Assembly: GCF_017498525.1 (NCBI RefSeq)
Contig: NZ_CP071796.1
Span: 496,001-560,000 of the forward strand
Direction of reading: 5' to 3'
Length of the DNA stretch: 64,000 bases
DNA from: Ottowia testudinis
GTDB lineage: Bacteria; Pseudomonadota; Gammaproteobacteria; Burkholderiales; Burkholderiaceae_C
Shown here: positions 35,392 to 43,569 of the stretch, piece by piece
Layout of the letters: the number at the start of each line of letters is the position of its first letter
How positions within the stretch are numbered: the stretch's first letter is position 1
Translations under genes and position numbers: made by a program
The notes under the pieces: generated by a model
Database searches by the model: none
What the model saw: only the letters and a program-made list of their open reading frames with translations
What the model was told of the DNA's origin: nothing

Positions 35392-35979
35392 ATGACCGCG
35401 GCCACGCCAGCGCCGTCGCAGCCTGCCCCGCGCCTGCCGGGCGATCTGTTCATCTGGTACGTCATCCTGCTCGAAGGGGCGACCTTTGGCGTGCTGTTCG
35501 GCGCCTTCGCGTTCACGCGCGTGCGGCAGCTTGAGCTGTTCACCGCCTCGCAGCAGCAGCTGGACCTGAGCGCCGGCGCCATCAACACCGCGCTGCTGCT
35601 GACGGCCAGCTGGTGCGTGGCGCGTGCCGTGGGGGCGGTGCGCGCCGGCACACGCGGCGCGGGGCTGGGCTGGCTGGCGGCGGGCATGGCGGGCGGCGCG
35701 GGCTTCGTGGCGCTCAAGCTGAAGGAATACGCCGACAAGGCGGCCGAGGGCATCGGCCTGTCGACCAACCTGTTCTTCGACTTCTATTTCATCCTCACCG
35801 GCTTTCACCTGCTGCACGTGCTGGCTGGGCTGCTGGCACTCGGCCTGGTCGGCGTGGGCCTGCTGCGCCAGCCGCGCGGCGCACCCAACGCCCACGCGCT
35901 GGAGACGGCCGCCGCCTTCTGGCACCTGGTGGATCTGCTGTGGCTGATCCTGTTTCCCCTGGTCTATGTGATGCGATGA
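35392..35979 (+). CDS. NorE-like cytochrome c oxidase subunit III family protein, copy 2
   Basis: 195-residue membrane protein with five helices. LPGDLFIWYVILLEGATFGVLFGAFAF is the typical NorE opening; FDFYFILTGFHLLHVLAGLL and FWHLVDLLWLILFPLVYVMR carry the conserved His residues. In denitrifiers NorE accompanies the nitric oxide reductase NorCB, which is not in the window. The ATG follows AAGGGCGG. Overlaps the NorF-like gene by 4 bp. Clearly paralogous to the pair at 13157-14058 but closer to true NorE. Confidence 0.83.
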   Translation: MTAATPAPSQPAPRLPGDLFIWYVILLEGATFGVLFGAFAFTRVRQLELFTASQQQLDLSAGAINTALLLTASWCVARAVGAVRAGTRGAGLGWLAAGMAGGAGFVALKLKEYADKAAEGIGLSTNLFFDFYFILTGFHLLHVLAGLLALGLVGVGLLRQPRGAPNAHALETAAAFWHLVDLLWLILFPLVYVMR

Positions 35980-36245
35980 AACCGCGCGTTGTGGATCTCG
36001 TCTGGCTGCTGCTGCTGGCCGCCACCGCCCTCACCTGGGGCTTGAGCAGCAGCGGCTGGGTGGCGCGCGCGGGTCTGGGCGGCATGGCCGTGGTGTTTGC
36101 GCTGGCCTGGCTCAAGGGGCTGGGCGTGATTCTGGAGTTCATGGAGCTGCGCCATGCCCCGCCGCTGTGGCGCCGCGCGCTGATCGGCGGGCTGACGCTG
36201 ATCAGCGCGCTGATTCTGCTGGCGTACGCGCTGGCGCTGCGCTGA
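35976..36245 (+). CDS. NorF-like COX4 family protein, copy 2
   Basis: 89-residue protein with three hydrophobic helices (VVDLVWLLLLAATALTWGL; GLGGMAVVFALAWLKGLGVI; LIGGLTLISALILLAYAL). The ALAWLKGLGVILEFMELRHAP motif between helices 2 and 3, with lysine and glutamates, is characteristic of NorF/COX4-prok proteins. Coupled to NorE-like by an ATGA overlap. Accessory to nitric oxide reductase or another heme-copper enzyme; partner not visible. Confidence 0.8.
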   Translation: MKPRVVDLVWLLLLAATALTWGLSSSGWVARAGLGGMAVVFALAWLKGLGVILEFMELRHAPPLWRRALIGGLTLISALILLAYALALR

Positions 36246-36257
36246 GGCGGCGCGGCG

Positions 36258-36322
36258 CCTTTTTTGGCACGAAACACCGCGCTTGTCCACGTCAAACAAG
36301 CGGTGAGTGCTATCAAAAAATG
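36258..36322 (+). repeat. Repeat A, copy 12 (variant subfamily)
   Basis: CTTTTTTGGCACGAAACACCGCGCTTGTCCACGTCAAACAAGCGGTGAGTGCTATCAAAAAATG. The stem arms are spaced by an ACGTCAAA insert, a form shared only with copy 13 at 37391. Confidence 0.75.
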
Positions 36323-36354
36323 AATTCGCACGGCGGCGCCGCAAGGTTTGCCAA

Positions 36355-36600
36355 GTTAACCCGGATATTTCATCGTGGCGACGTCCAGCGCGCCCCAGGG
36401 CAGGATGCATGGTGGTGCGGCGTGGCGCAGCAGGGGCTGTCTGCCCCTGCAAGCCAGGCCGCGCCGCCAGGCGCCCGCCCTGGGGATGCGATGGATGTCG
36501 AGTGTTTTTGCAAGATCCAAATGGGATTGACCATTTCACAAGCCTTTTCACAGGGAAAAGTCCTGCAAAAACACGGCCACGGTGAAATATCCGGGTTAAG
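36355..36600. repeat. Long inverted-repeat element, 246 bp
   Basis: Outer arms GTTAACCCGGATATTTCATC (36355-36374) and GGTGAAATATCCGGGTTAAG (36581-36600) are near-perfect inverted repeats of about 25 bp. An inner pair GTGTTTTTGCA (36500-36510) and TGCAAAAACAC (36564-36574) is also inverted. No reading frame of note lies inside. With repeat A copy 12 it fills the 421-bp gap 36246-36666. Confidence 0.8.
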
Positions 36601-36666
36601 GCTGCCTTCATCTGGCCACGCGCGACACGCGGACAATGCGCGCTTCTCCCACCTTCTGCCGATGCC

Positions 36667-37371
36667 ATGCCCCGCTCCACACACCGTGAAGTCCACAACG
36701 CGCACAACGCCGGCTGGCTGCGCGCCGCCGTGCTGGGCGCCAACGACGGCCTGATCTCCACCGCTGGCCTGGTGGTCGGCATGGCCGCGGCCGGCACCGA
36801 GCTGAAGACGCTGCTGCTGACCGCGGCCGCCGGCTTGACGGCCGGCGCGTTCTCTATGGCGGCGGGCGAATACGTGTCCGTCAGCTCGCAGGCCGACGTC
36901 GAAAAGGCCGACCGCGCCACCGAGGAGCGTGAGCTGGCCGAGCGTCCCGAATTCGAGCTGCAAGAGCTGACCGCCATCTACTGCCAGCGCGGCCTGTCGC
37001 CCGAACTGGCGTTGCAGGTGGCGCGCGAGCTGACGGCGAACGACGCGCTGGGCGCGCACCTGCGCGACGAGCTGGGCATCACCGGCCACAACGAAGCGCG
37101 CCCGGTGCAGGCGGCGCTGGCCTCGGCGGCGGCCTTCGTCGTCGGTGCGCTGCTGCCGATCCTGATCGTGCTGCTGTACCACGGCCCGCACCTGACGCCG
37201 CTGCTGATCGGCGCCACGCTGGTGCTGTTGGCCGTGATGGGCGCCGTGGCCGCGCGCCTGGGCGGCGCGCCCATGGGGCGGGGCGCGCTGCGCGTGCTGT
37301 TCTGGGGCGCGCTGGCCATGGGTGCTTCGGCCCTCATCGGCAAGTTGTTCGGCGCTGGGCCGGTGGGGTAA
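36667..37371 (+). CDS. VIT/CCC1 family transporter
   Basis: 234-residue inner-membrane protein of the vacuolar iron transporter (VIT1/CCC1) family, which moves Fe(II)/Mn(II). Diagnostic first helix: GWLRAAVLGANDGLISTAGLVVGMAAAG, and AGAFSMAAGEYVSVSSQADVEKAD, which contains the metal-binding Glu region. A cytoplasmic helical stretch rich in Glu (ERELAERPEFELQEL) and two C-terminal helices follow. Standalone; direction of transport unknown. Confidence 0.9.
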   Translation: MPRSTHREVHNAHNAGWLRAAVLGANDGLISTAGLVVGMAAAGTELKTLLLTAAAGLTAGAFSMAAGEYVSVSSQADVEKADRATEERELAERPEFELQELTAIYCQRGLSPELALQVARELTANDALGAHLRDELGITGHNEARPVQAALASAAAFVVGALLPILIVLLYHGPHLTPLLIGATLVLLAVMGAVAARLGGAPMGRGALRVLFWGALAMGASALIGKLFGAGPVG

Positions 37372-37388
37372 AACGGCTGCGGGAGCGC

Positions 37389-38633
37389 TCAGTTATTAAT
37401 AGCTGAAAGCGCTTGTTTCACGTGGACAAGCGGTGGGTTTGGCTTGATTTCCAGCGTTTCGGCGCTGGCGATCACGCCGCCACCCAGGCAGACGTCGCCG
37501 TCGTACAGCACCGCGCTCTGGCCGGGGGTGACGGCCCATTGCGGCTCGGCAAAGCGCAGGCGGAAGCTGCCCGGCGCGTCGCCGCTCGATAAAGCGCAGG
37601 CGGCGTCCTGCTGGCGGTAGCGCGTCTTGGCGGCGAAGGCGCCATCGCGCGGCGGTTCGCTCGCCGTCCAGGCCGCGTCGTCGAACACCAGCGCGTGCGA
37701 CAGCAGCCATGGGTGGTCGTGGCCCTGCACGGCGTACAAGGTGTTCGTCGCCATGTCCTTGCGTGCCACGAACCAGGGCGCGTGATCGCCGCCGCCGCGT
37801 TGGGCGCCTTTTTCCTTCACGCCGCCGATGCCCAGGCCCTGGCGCTGGCCCAGGGTGTAGAAGCTCAAGCCCACGTGCTCGCCGATTTTTCGCCCGCGCT
37901 CGTCCTTGATCGGCCCCGGCTTCGTTTGCAGGTAGCGGTTGAGAAACTCGCGAAACGGCCGCTCGCCGATGAAGCAGATGCCGGTGGAGTCCTTCTTTTT
38001 CGCGTTCGGCAAACCGATCTCGGCCGCGATGCGCCGCACTTCCGTCTTGTGCAGTTCGCCGATGGGAAACAGCGTTTTGGCCAGTTGCGCCTGCGTCAGG
38101 CGGTGCAGAAAGTAGCTCTGGTCCTTGGCCGGATCGAGGCCCTTGAGCAGCTGGTAGTGGTCACGCACGCGGGCGCCTTCGCGCGCGGTCGGGTGCGAAG
38201 TCTGTTGCGGCCCTCCGGGCTCGCCCGTGTTCGCCGGGCACCGGCGAACACGGGCGTAATGCCCGGTGGCGATCTTCTCGGCGCCCAGCCGCATGGCGTG
38301 GTCCAGAAACGCCTTGAACTTGATCTCCGCATTGCACAGCACGTCCGGGTTGGGCGTGCGGCCGGCCGAGTATTCGCGCAGGAATTCGGCGAACACGCGG
38401 TCCTTGTAATCGGCGGCGAAGTTGACGTGCTCGATCTCGATGCCGATCACGTCGGCCACGGCGGCGGCGTCAATGAAGTCCTGGTTCGACGCGCAGTATT
38501 CACTGTCGTCGTCGTCGTCCCAGTTTTTCATGAAGATGCCGACCACCTCGTGGCCCTGCTGCTTCAACAGGTGCGCGGTGACGGCGGAATCGACGCCGCC
38601 GGACAGGCCGACGACGATGCGGTGCTTGGACAT
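37389..38633 (-). CDS. mnmA: tRNA-uridine 2-sulfurtransferase MnmA
   Basis: Makes 2-thiouridine at the wobble position of Lys, Glu and Gln tRNAs. 414 residues, longer than the usual 360-380. ATP loop GLSGGVDS (9-16), catalytic cysteines Cys100 (NPDVLCN) and Cys219 (STGICF). Two oddities. An insert at about residues 131-158 between RVRR and YQLLKGLD contains a perfect 16-bp inverted repeat (38222-38256). The last 15 or so codons and stop come from repeat A copy 13 ([14 protein letters not shown]). ATG 38633 starts the conserved [16 protein letters not shown]. Confidence 0.94.
   Translation of the reverse strand: MSKHRIVVGLSGGVDSAVTAHLLKQQGHEVVGIFMKNWDDDDDSEYCASNQDFIDAAAVADVIGIEIEHVNFAADYKDRVFAEFLREYSAGRTPNPDVLCNAEIKFKAFLDHAMRLGAEKIATGHYARVRRCPANTGEPGGPQQTSHPTAREGARVRDHYQLLKGLDPAKDQSYFLHRLTQAQLAKTLFPIGELHKTEVRRIAAEIGLPNAKKKDSTGICFIGERPFREFLNRYLQTKPGPIKDERGRKIGEHVGLSFYTLGQRQGLGIGGVKEKGAQRGGGDHAPWFVARKDMATNTLYAVQGHDHPWLLSHALVFDDAAWTASEPPRDGAFAAKTRYRQQDAACALSSGDAPGSFRLRFAEPQWAVTPGQSAVLYDGDVCLGGGVIASAETLEIKPNPPLVHVKQALSAINN
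37391..37445 (-). repeat. Repeat A, copy 13 (variant; mnmA C-terminus)
   Basis: TTATTAATAGCTGAAAGCGCTTGTTTCACGTGGACAAGCGGTGGGTTTGG. Same variant spacer (ACGT) as copy 12. It is translated as the C-terminus of MnmA and contains its stop codon. Confidence 0.75.
38222..38256. repeat. Perfect 16-bp inverted repeat inside mnmA
   Basis: CGCCCGTGTTCGCCGG and CCGGCGAACACGGGCG are separated by three bases. Both arms are translated within a MnmA insert. Confidence 0.9.
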
Positions 38634-38687
38634 GGGCGGATTATCCGCAGCCGACCTGCCGAAGCCTTCCACCCGGGCATTCCCGGA

Positions 38688-39833
38688 TTAACGGATGTAG
38701 CGGCCCTTGGGCCCCAGGATGGTGATTTCGGTAAACGCGCTGCCGTGGTGGCGGCCGGGGCCGTATTCCAGCGTGTAGCCGCCCAGATCGAGCTTGCCCA
38801 GCTTTTCCATGGCGGCCGCCATGGCGGCGGGCGTGGGGTTGGCACCGGCGGCGCGCGCGGCCTCGGTCAGCACGCGGCCATTGATGTAGCCGAGGTAATG
38901 GTCGTAGTCGACCGCAAGCTTGCGCCTGGCCGCCGCGGCCGCGAACGCCTTCGCCAGCGACTGCGTGATCGACCAGGGGTAGGGTGTGGAACGCACCACC
39001 GCCAAGCCCACGGCGTCGGCGCCCAGCGCCTCGACCGCCGCCGCGCTGATGGCCAGCGAATAGGTGTAGATGGCCGCCGACACGCCGCGGCGCAGCGCGC
39101 GGATGGCAGGCACCACGCCGGGGCCGGCCACCAGCAGCACCACCGACTGCGGCCTGGCCTGCGCCACGGCCTGCACGGCCTCGGCAGCGTTCTTGCCGCT
39201 GGGCTCCATGGCCTGGGTGGCCACCACGGTGGCGCCGGCCTCGGCGGCGGCTTTTTGCACCAGCGGCAGCATCGATTTGCCGAACGCATCGTCCTGGTAG
39301 AGCACCGCCACTTGCCCGTGGGCCACGGTGGTCAGGTGACGGATGATGCGCACCGATTCGTCCAGGTAGTTGGCCTGCGTGGTGAAGTAAAGCGGGAAAT
39401 CGTCGGTGCGCAGCGCCGGCGTGCCGGTATAGGAGGCGATCAGCGGCATGCGCGCCGGCGTCAGCACCTTCAACGCGGCGGCGGTCTGCGCCGTGCCGAC
39501 GGTGCCGAACATCGCGGCGACCTTCTGCTCGACGAACTTGCCCGCGTTCTCGGCGGTGCGCCGGGGGTCGTAGGCGTCGTCCAGCAGCACCAGCTCGACG
39601 GGCTGGTTGCGCCCCGCCTGGCGCTGGTTGTATTCATCGATGGCCAGCTTTTCGCCCGCCAGCACGCCGGCGAAAACGCCGGCCATGGGGCCGCTGAGCG
39701 GCAGGCTCTGGCCGATCAGCACCGGGCCAGTCTGCGCCCGCGCGGCGAGCGGCCAGGCCAGCGGACCGGCCGCGCCCAGGGCGCAGGCACGGTACAGGAA
39801 GCGGCGGCGGGAAGAGCGGGTGGGCTGCGGCAC
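38688..39833 (-). CDS. Branched-chain amino acid-type ABC substrate-binding protein
   Basis: 381-residue periplasmic binding protein of the Leu/Ile/Val (LivK) type. Twin-arginine-like signal SSRRRFLYRACALG with cleavage near ARAQ; mature domain starts VLIGQSLPLSGPMAG, then LDDAYDPRRTAENAGKFVEQKVAAMFGTVGTAQT and the hinge-region YQDDAFGKS. GTG 39833 follows GAGGT. No permease or ATPase genes are adjacent, so the ligand is open; many relatives bind aromatic compounds or amides. Confidence 0.88.
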   Translation of the reverse strand: MPQPTRSSRRRFLYRACALGAAGPLAWPLAARAQTGPVLIGQSLPLSGPMAGVFAGVLAGEKLAIDEYNQRQAGRNQPVELVLLDDAYDPRRTAENAGKFVEQKVAAMFGTVGTAQTAAALKVLTPARMPLIASYTGTPALRTDDFPLYFTTQANYLDESVRIIRHLTTVAHGQVAVLYQDDAFGKSMLPLVQKAAAEAGATVVATQAMEPSGKNAAEAVQAVAQARPQSVVLLVAGPGVVPAIRALRRGVSAAIYTYSLAISAAAVEALGADAVGLAVVRSTPYPWSITQSLAKAFAAAAARRKLAVDYDHYLGYINGRVLTEAARAAGANPTPAAMAAAMEKLGKLDLGGYTLEYGPGRHHGSAFTEITILGPKGRYIR

Positions 39834-39986
39834 GGTGAACCTCGCAAGTTGAATGGATGGGATGCGGGCATTGTTGTCATCCACCGCTTTGAATGGGCGG
39901 ATGGGTTGGCCGTGGCGCGGCCGAAAGTCGTGAAGTATTTGCCGGCAGCGGGGCGGGATTACCCCGATGTGGCCACGTGATCACCT

Positions 39987-40742
39987 TCAGCCGCGCAGAA
40001 AGAACAGCGCGCTCATGACCACGCCGGTGACGATCACGATGCCGCGCACCCAGGCCACCGGCAGGCGCCTGGCCAGCCGGGCGCCGGCAAAGCCACCCAG
40101 CGTGGCGAACACGGCCATCAGCAGCCCCTGCTGCCAGACGATGGCGCCGCCGACGGCGAACGCCACCACCGACACCACCGACAGCACGAAGGAGTTGAGG
40201 TTCTTCAGCGCGTTGACCGTATTCAGACGTTGCTCGCCGCACAGCAGGTACAGCGCCATCAGCAAGATGCCCAGGCCACCGTTGAAGTAACCGCCGTACA
40301 CCGCCACCGCCAGCAGGCCGGCGTGGCGCCAGCGCCCCAAGCCCCCGCCGTGCTCGCCCCCAGCCCAGCGCGACAGGCGCGGCCCCAGCGCGAACAGCAG
40401 AGTGGCAAACAGCAGCAGCCAGGGCACGATGCCCGAAAACACCTTGGCGGGCGTCACCAGCAGCGCCAGCGCACCGGCCACGCCGCCCAGGGCGCTGAGC
40501 AGCACCTCGCGGATCAGCAGCGCGCGCGGCAGCGCCGCCAGCTCCTGCCGGAAGCCGAGCGCGCTGCCCAGGTAGCCGGGGCACACGGCCAGCGCGCTGG
40601 TGGCGTTGGCGGCAATCGGCGGCACGCCGGCCCACACCAGCGCCGGAAAGGTGAGGAAGGTGCCGCCGCCGGCAATGGCGTTCAGCACGCCGGCGCCGAG
40701 GGCGGCCAGCGGCAGCAAAGTCAGGGTAAAGGCATCCAGCAT
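39987..40742 (-). CDS. TauE/SafE family permease 2
   Basis: 251-residue membrane protein, eight helices, TauE/SafE family. LNAIAGGGTFLTFPALVWAGVPPIAANATSALAVCPG opens half one; VYGGYFNGGLGILLMALYLL half two. Paralogue of the permease at 22870 but of a distinct subgroup. Substrate unknown. Confidence 0.88.
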   Translation of the reverse strand: MLDAFTLTLLPLAALGAGVLNAIAGGGTFLTFPALVWAGVPPIAANATSALAVCPGYLGSALGFRQELAALPRALLIREVLLSALGGVAGALALLVTPAKVFSGIVPWLLLFATLLFALGPRLSRWAGGEHGGGLGRWRHAGLLAVAVYGGYFNGGLGILLMALYLLCGEQRLNTVNALKNLNSFVLSVVSVVAFAVGGAIVWQQGLLMAVFATLGGFAGARLARRLPVAWVRGIVIVTGVVMSALFFLRG

Positions 40743-40748
40743 GGAAGA

Positions 40749-40812
40749 CTATAAAAATAGTAGCTGCTTGCGCTTGACTGGCAAGCGCAAGCGGTTGATT
40801 TGGCTTGCAAAG
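40749..40812 (-). repeat. Repeat A, copy 14
   Basis: CTATAAAAATAGTAGCTGCTTGCGCTTGACTGGCAAGCGCAAGCGG: intact stem, between the permease and the Nudix gene, reaching the Nudix stop codon. Confidence 0.85.
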
Positions 40813-41295
40813 CTAGACGAAGCGCGCGGCCAGCGCTGAAGCATCGGCCTGTACCGCATCCAGCGCAAAGCGCCGGCCCGCCAGGTGATCCTGAACGCAG
40901 CGCCACACCAGCGGGCTGCGGTGGCGCGCCTGGCTGGCCTCGATTTCGGCGGGACTCATCCACAGGCTGCGCACGATGCCGTCGTCCAGCCGGCGCGCCG
41001 GGTCGGCGTCGCCCGCGCGGCCGCAAAAGGCGAAGCGCACCCAGGTGGTGGGCACGCCCTGCGCATCGTGCGAGGCCGCCAGATACACGCCCAGCAGCGC
41101 CTCGGGCGTGAACACGCGGCCGGTTTCCTCCAGCGCCTCGCGCACCGCGCCGTCCTGGGGCGATTCGCCCGGCTCCAGGTGGCCGGCCGGCGTGTTCAGG
41201 CGCAGCCCGGCGCTGGTGTGCTCTTCCACCAGCAGGTAGCGGCCGTCCCGTGCGATGACGGCGGCCACAGTGACATTGGGTTTCCAGCGGCTCAT
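40813..41295 (-). CDS. Nudix hydrolase (NudJ-like)
   Basis: 160-residue pyrophosphohydrolase. Complete Nudix box GHLEPGESPQDGAVREALEETGRV (residues 38-61), consistent with G-x5-E-x7-R-E-U-x-E-E-x-G-U. The N-terminal KPNVTVAAVIARDGRYLLVEE and the WMSPAEIEA segment resemble NudJ (thiamin-pyrophosphate / HMP-PP phosphatase). In many beta-proteobacteria the gene is next to mnmA, and here mnmA is only three genes away, which supports NudJ. Confidence 0.87.
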   Translation of the reverse strand: MSRWKPNVTVAAVIARDGRYLLVEEHTSAGLRLNTPAGHLEPGESPQDGAVREALEETGRVFTPEALLGVYLAASHDAQGVPTTWVRFAFCGRAGDADPARRLDDGIVRSLWMSPAEIEASQARHRSPLVWRCVQDHLAGRRFALDAVQADASALAARFV

Positions 41296-41466
41296 CGGGT
41301 GATTATGGTGGGCGCGATAGGCGGGTTGGGCCTGGGCGAAACCTGGTGCGCGTCGAGCCAAGCCCCGCCAAACCGTGCGGATGTTGGCATTCCACCGGTG
41401 GCGCGACTCCCATCGCCAACACATGCGAGACATATCATCGTCACTCCAAAAACCAAGGAGGTTCCA

Positions 41467-42222
41467 ATGAAACAACGCGCCCTGACTCTTTTCGTATCCG
41501 CCGCCGCCGCGGTGCTGGCCGGATGCGCCAGCGCACCCGCCGAGCATGCCGAGCACGCCCACTGGGGCTATTCCGGCGCCGGCGCCCCCGAGAACTGGGC
41601 CAAGCTGAGCGGCGACAACTTCGCCTGCGCGGGCAAGAACCAGTCGCCCATCAACCTGACGGGCTTCATCCAGGCCCAGCTGGAGCCACTCAAGCTGTCG
41701 TACCGCGCGGGCGGCAACGAGATCGTCAACAACGGCCACACGATCCAGGTCAACTTCGCGCCGGGCAGCACGCTGATGCTCGACAACATCAGCTTCGAAC
41801 TCAAGCAGTTCCACTTCCACGCGCCGAGCGAAAACCACGTGCAGGGCAAGTCCTACCCGCTGGAGGCGCATCTGGTGCACGCCAGCAAGGACGGCCAGCT
41901 GGCGGTGGTGGGCCTGATGTACGAAGAGGGCGCCGAAAACGCCGCGCTCAAGCAGTTCTGGGGGGCGATGCCCGCCAAGGGCGGCCAGAAGGCGCCGCTG
42001 GCCACGGTGGTCAACGCCGCAGGCATGCTGCCGGCCAAGCTGGACTACTACCGCTTCAACGGCTCGCTCACCACGCCGCCGTGCAGCGAAGGCGTGCGCT
42101 GGCTGGTGCTGAAGGCGCCGCTGACGGCCTCCAAGGCCCAGATCAGCGCCTTCGAGCATGTCATGCACCACCCCAACAACCGGCCGCTGCAACCGGTGAA
42201 CGCGCGGCCCGTGCTGCAGTAA
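41467..42222 (+). CDS. Periplasmic alpha-carbonic anhydrase (lipoprotein)
   Basis: Zinc enzyme interconverting CO2 and bicarbonate. 251 residues. Lipoprotein signal with lipobox VLAGC (Cys20). WGYSG and NQSPINL near the start, zinc histidines in QFHFHAPSENH and EAHLVH, and TTPPCSEGVRWLV are alpha-class signatures. The start follows AAGGAGG with ideal spacing. Divergent from the Nudix gene across 171 bp. Confidence 0.94.
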   Translation: MKQRALTLFVSAAAAVLAGCASAPAEHAEHAHWGYSGAGAPENWAKLSGDNFACAGKNQSPINLTGFIQAQLEPLKLSYRAGGNEIVNNGHTIQVNFAPGSTLMLDNISFELKQFHFHAPSENHVQGKSYPLEAHLVHASKDGQLAVVGLMYEEGAENAALKQFWGAMPAKGGQKAPLATVVNAAGMLPAKLDYYRFNGSLTTPPCSEGVRWLVLKAPLTASKAQISAFEHVMHHPNNRPLQPVNARPVLQ

Positions 42223-42307
42223 GCGGCTGGGGCGGCGCCACGGCCGCCGCGCTGGCGCCTGCTGGTGACAGCGGCGCGGCCGTGAAATACCGCACAATCG
42301 CCAAAAA

Positions 42308-42336
42308 CGGCTTTGCTAAGCTTGCTGGCAAAGCCG
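42308..42336. other. 9-bp hairpin upstream of pntAA
   Basis: CGGCTTTGC and GCAAAGCCG, perfect complementary arms with an 11-base loop, about 65 bp before the pntAA start. On the minus strand it is followed by TTTTT. Terminator or leader structure; role undecided. Confidence 0.5.
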
Positions 42337-42400
42337 GTGTTGGCGTCGCATCACCCGTTGGTGAACATGGCGCCCTGGCTCATGAGTTGAGGAGAACACC

Positions 42401-43561
42401 ATGTTGATCGGCGTGCCCGCGGAAACCGCGGCAGGTGAAACACGTGTCGCGGTAACGCCCGAGACGGCCAAGAAGCTCGTGGCGCAGGGCCACGCGGTGC
42501 GCGTTCAATCGGGCGCCGGGTTGGGCGCCAGCGCCACCGACGAGGCGTACCAGACGGCAGGCGCCGAGATCACCGACGCCGCCGGCGCCTTTGGCAGCGA
42601 GATGGTGCTGAAGGTGCGCAACCCCTCTGCCGCCGAAATTGCGCTGATGAAGCCCGGCACGGTGCTGGTCGGCATGCTGGAGCCGTTCAACGCCGACGGG
42701 CTGCAACGGCTGGCGGCGGCTAACCTGACCGGCTTTGCGCTGGAAGCCGCGCCGCGCACCACGCGCGCGCAGAGCATGGACGTGCTCTCAAGCCAAGCCA
42801 ACATCGCCGGCTACAAGGCCGTCATCATGGCGGCCGACCGCTACCAGAAGTTCTTCCCCATGCTGATGACCGCCGCCGGCACCGTGAAGGCGGCGCGCGT
42901 GGTGATTCTGGGCGTGGGCGTGGCCGGGCTGCAGGCGATTGCCACCGCCAAGCGCCTGGGCGCGGTGATCGAGGCGTCGGACGTGCGGCCGAGCGTGAAG
43001 GAGCAGGTCGAGTCGCTGGGTGCCAAGTTCATCGACGTGCCGTACGAGACGGCCGAAGAAAAAGAAGCCGCCGAGGGCGTCGGCGGCTATGCCCGGCCGA
43101 TGCCTCAAAGCTGGCTGGAGCGGCAGAAAGTGGAAGTGGCCAAGCGCGTGGCGCAGGCCGACGTGGTTATTTCCACCGCGCTGATCCCCGGCCGCGCCGC
43201 GCCGGTGCTGATCACCGAGGACATGGTCAAAAGCATGAAACCCGGCTCCGTCATCATCGACATGGCCGCCGGCAAGGGCGCGCCCAATGCCGACGGCACG
43301 GTGGGCGGCAACTGCCCGCTGACCGAGGCCGACAAGACGGTGCAAAAGCACGGCGTGACCATCGTCGGCGAGACCAACCTGGCCTCGATGGTGGGTGCCG
43401 ACGCTAGCAGCCTGTACGCACGCAACGTGCTCGATTTTTTGAAGCTGGTGCTGCCGCCCGCCGCCAAGGGCGAGCCGCCGGCGGCGTTCCGCATCGACCT
43501 GGAAGACGACATCGTCGCCGCCACGCTGATGGCGCACCAAGGCGCGGTCACGCGCAAGTAA
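42401..43561 (+). CDS. pntAA: NAD(P) transhydrogenase subunit alpha part 1
   Basis: NAD(H)-binding domain I of proton-translocating transhydrogenase. 386 residues without the membrane part, so this is the split form in which PntA is two proteins. IGVPAETAAGETRVAVTPE opens the domain; the NAD site is VVILGVGVAGLQAIATAKRLGA; RPSVKEQVESLGAKFI follows. Good AGGAG site. The next pnt gene (pntAB) is separated by an unrelated lipoprotein gene. Confidence 0.94.
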   Translation: MLIGVPAETAAGETRVAVTPETAKKLVAQGHAVRVQSGAGLGASATDEAYQTAGAEITDAAGAFGSEMVLKVRNPSAAEIALMKPGTVLVGMLEPFNADGLQRLAAANLTGFALEAAPRTTRAQSMDVLSSQANIAGYKAVIMAADRYQKFFPMLMTAAGTVKAARVVILGVGVAGLQAIATAKRLGAVIEASDVRPSVKEQVESLGAKFIDVPYETAEEKEAAEGVGGYARPMPQSWLERQKVEVAKRVAQADVVISTALIPGRAAPVLITEDMVKSMKPGSVIIDMAAGKGAPNADGTVGGNCPLTEADKTVQKHGVTIVGETNLASMVGADASSLYARNVLDFLKLVLPPAAKGEPPAAFRIDLEDDIVAATLMAHQGAVTRK

Positions 43562-43569
43562 GCCCATTC

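Noticed and set aside
37695-39980. Plus-strand frame of about 760 codons opposite mnmA and the Liv-type binding protein gene
   Set aside because: Both minus-strand genes have clear family motifs; the plus frame has none and spans both genes and their gap.
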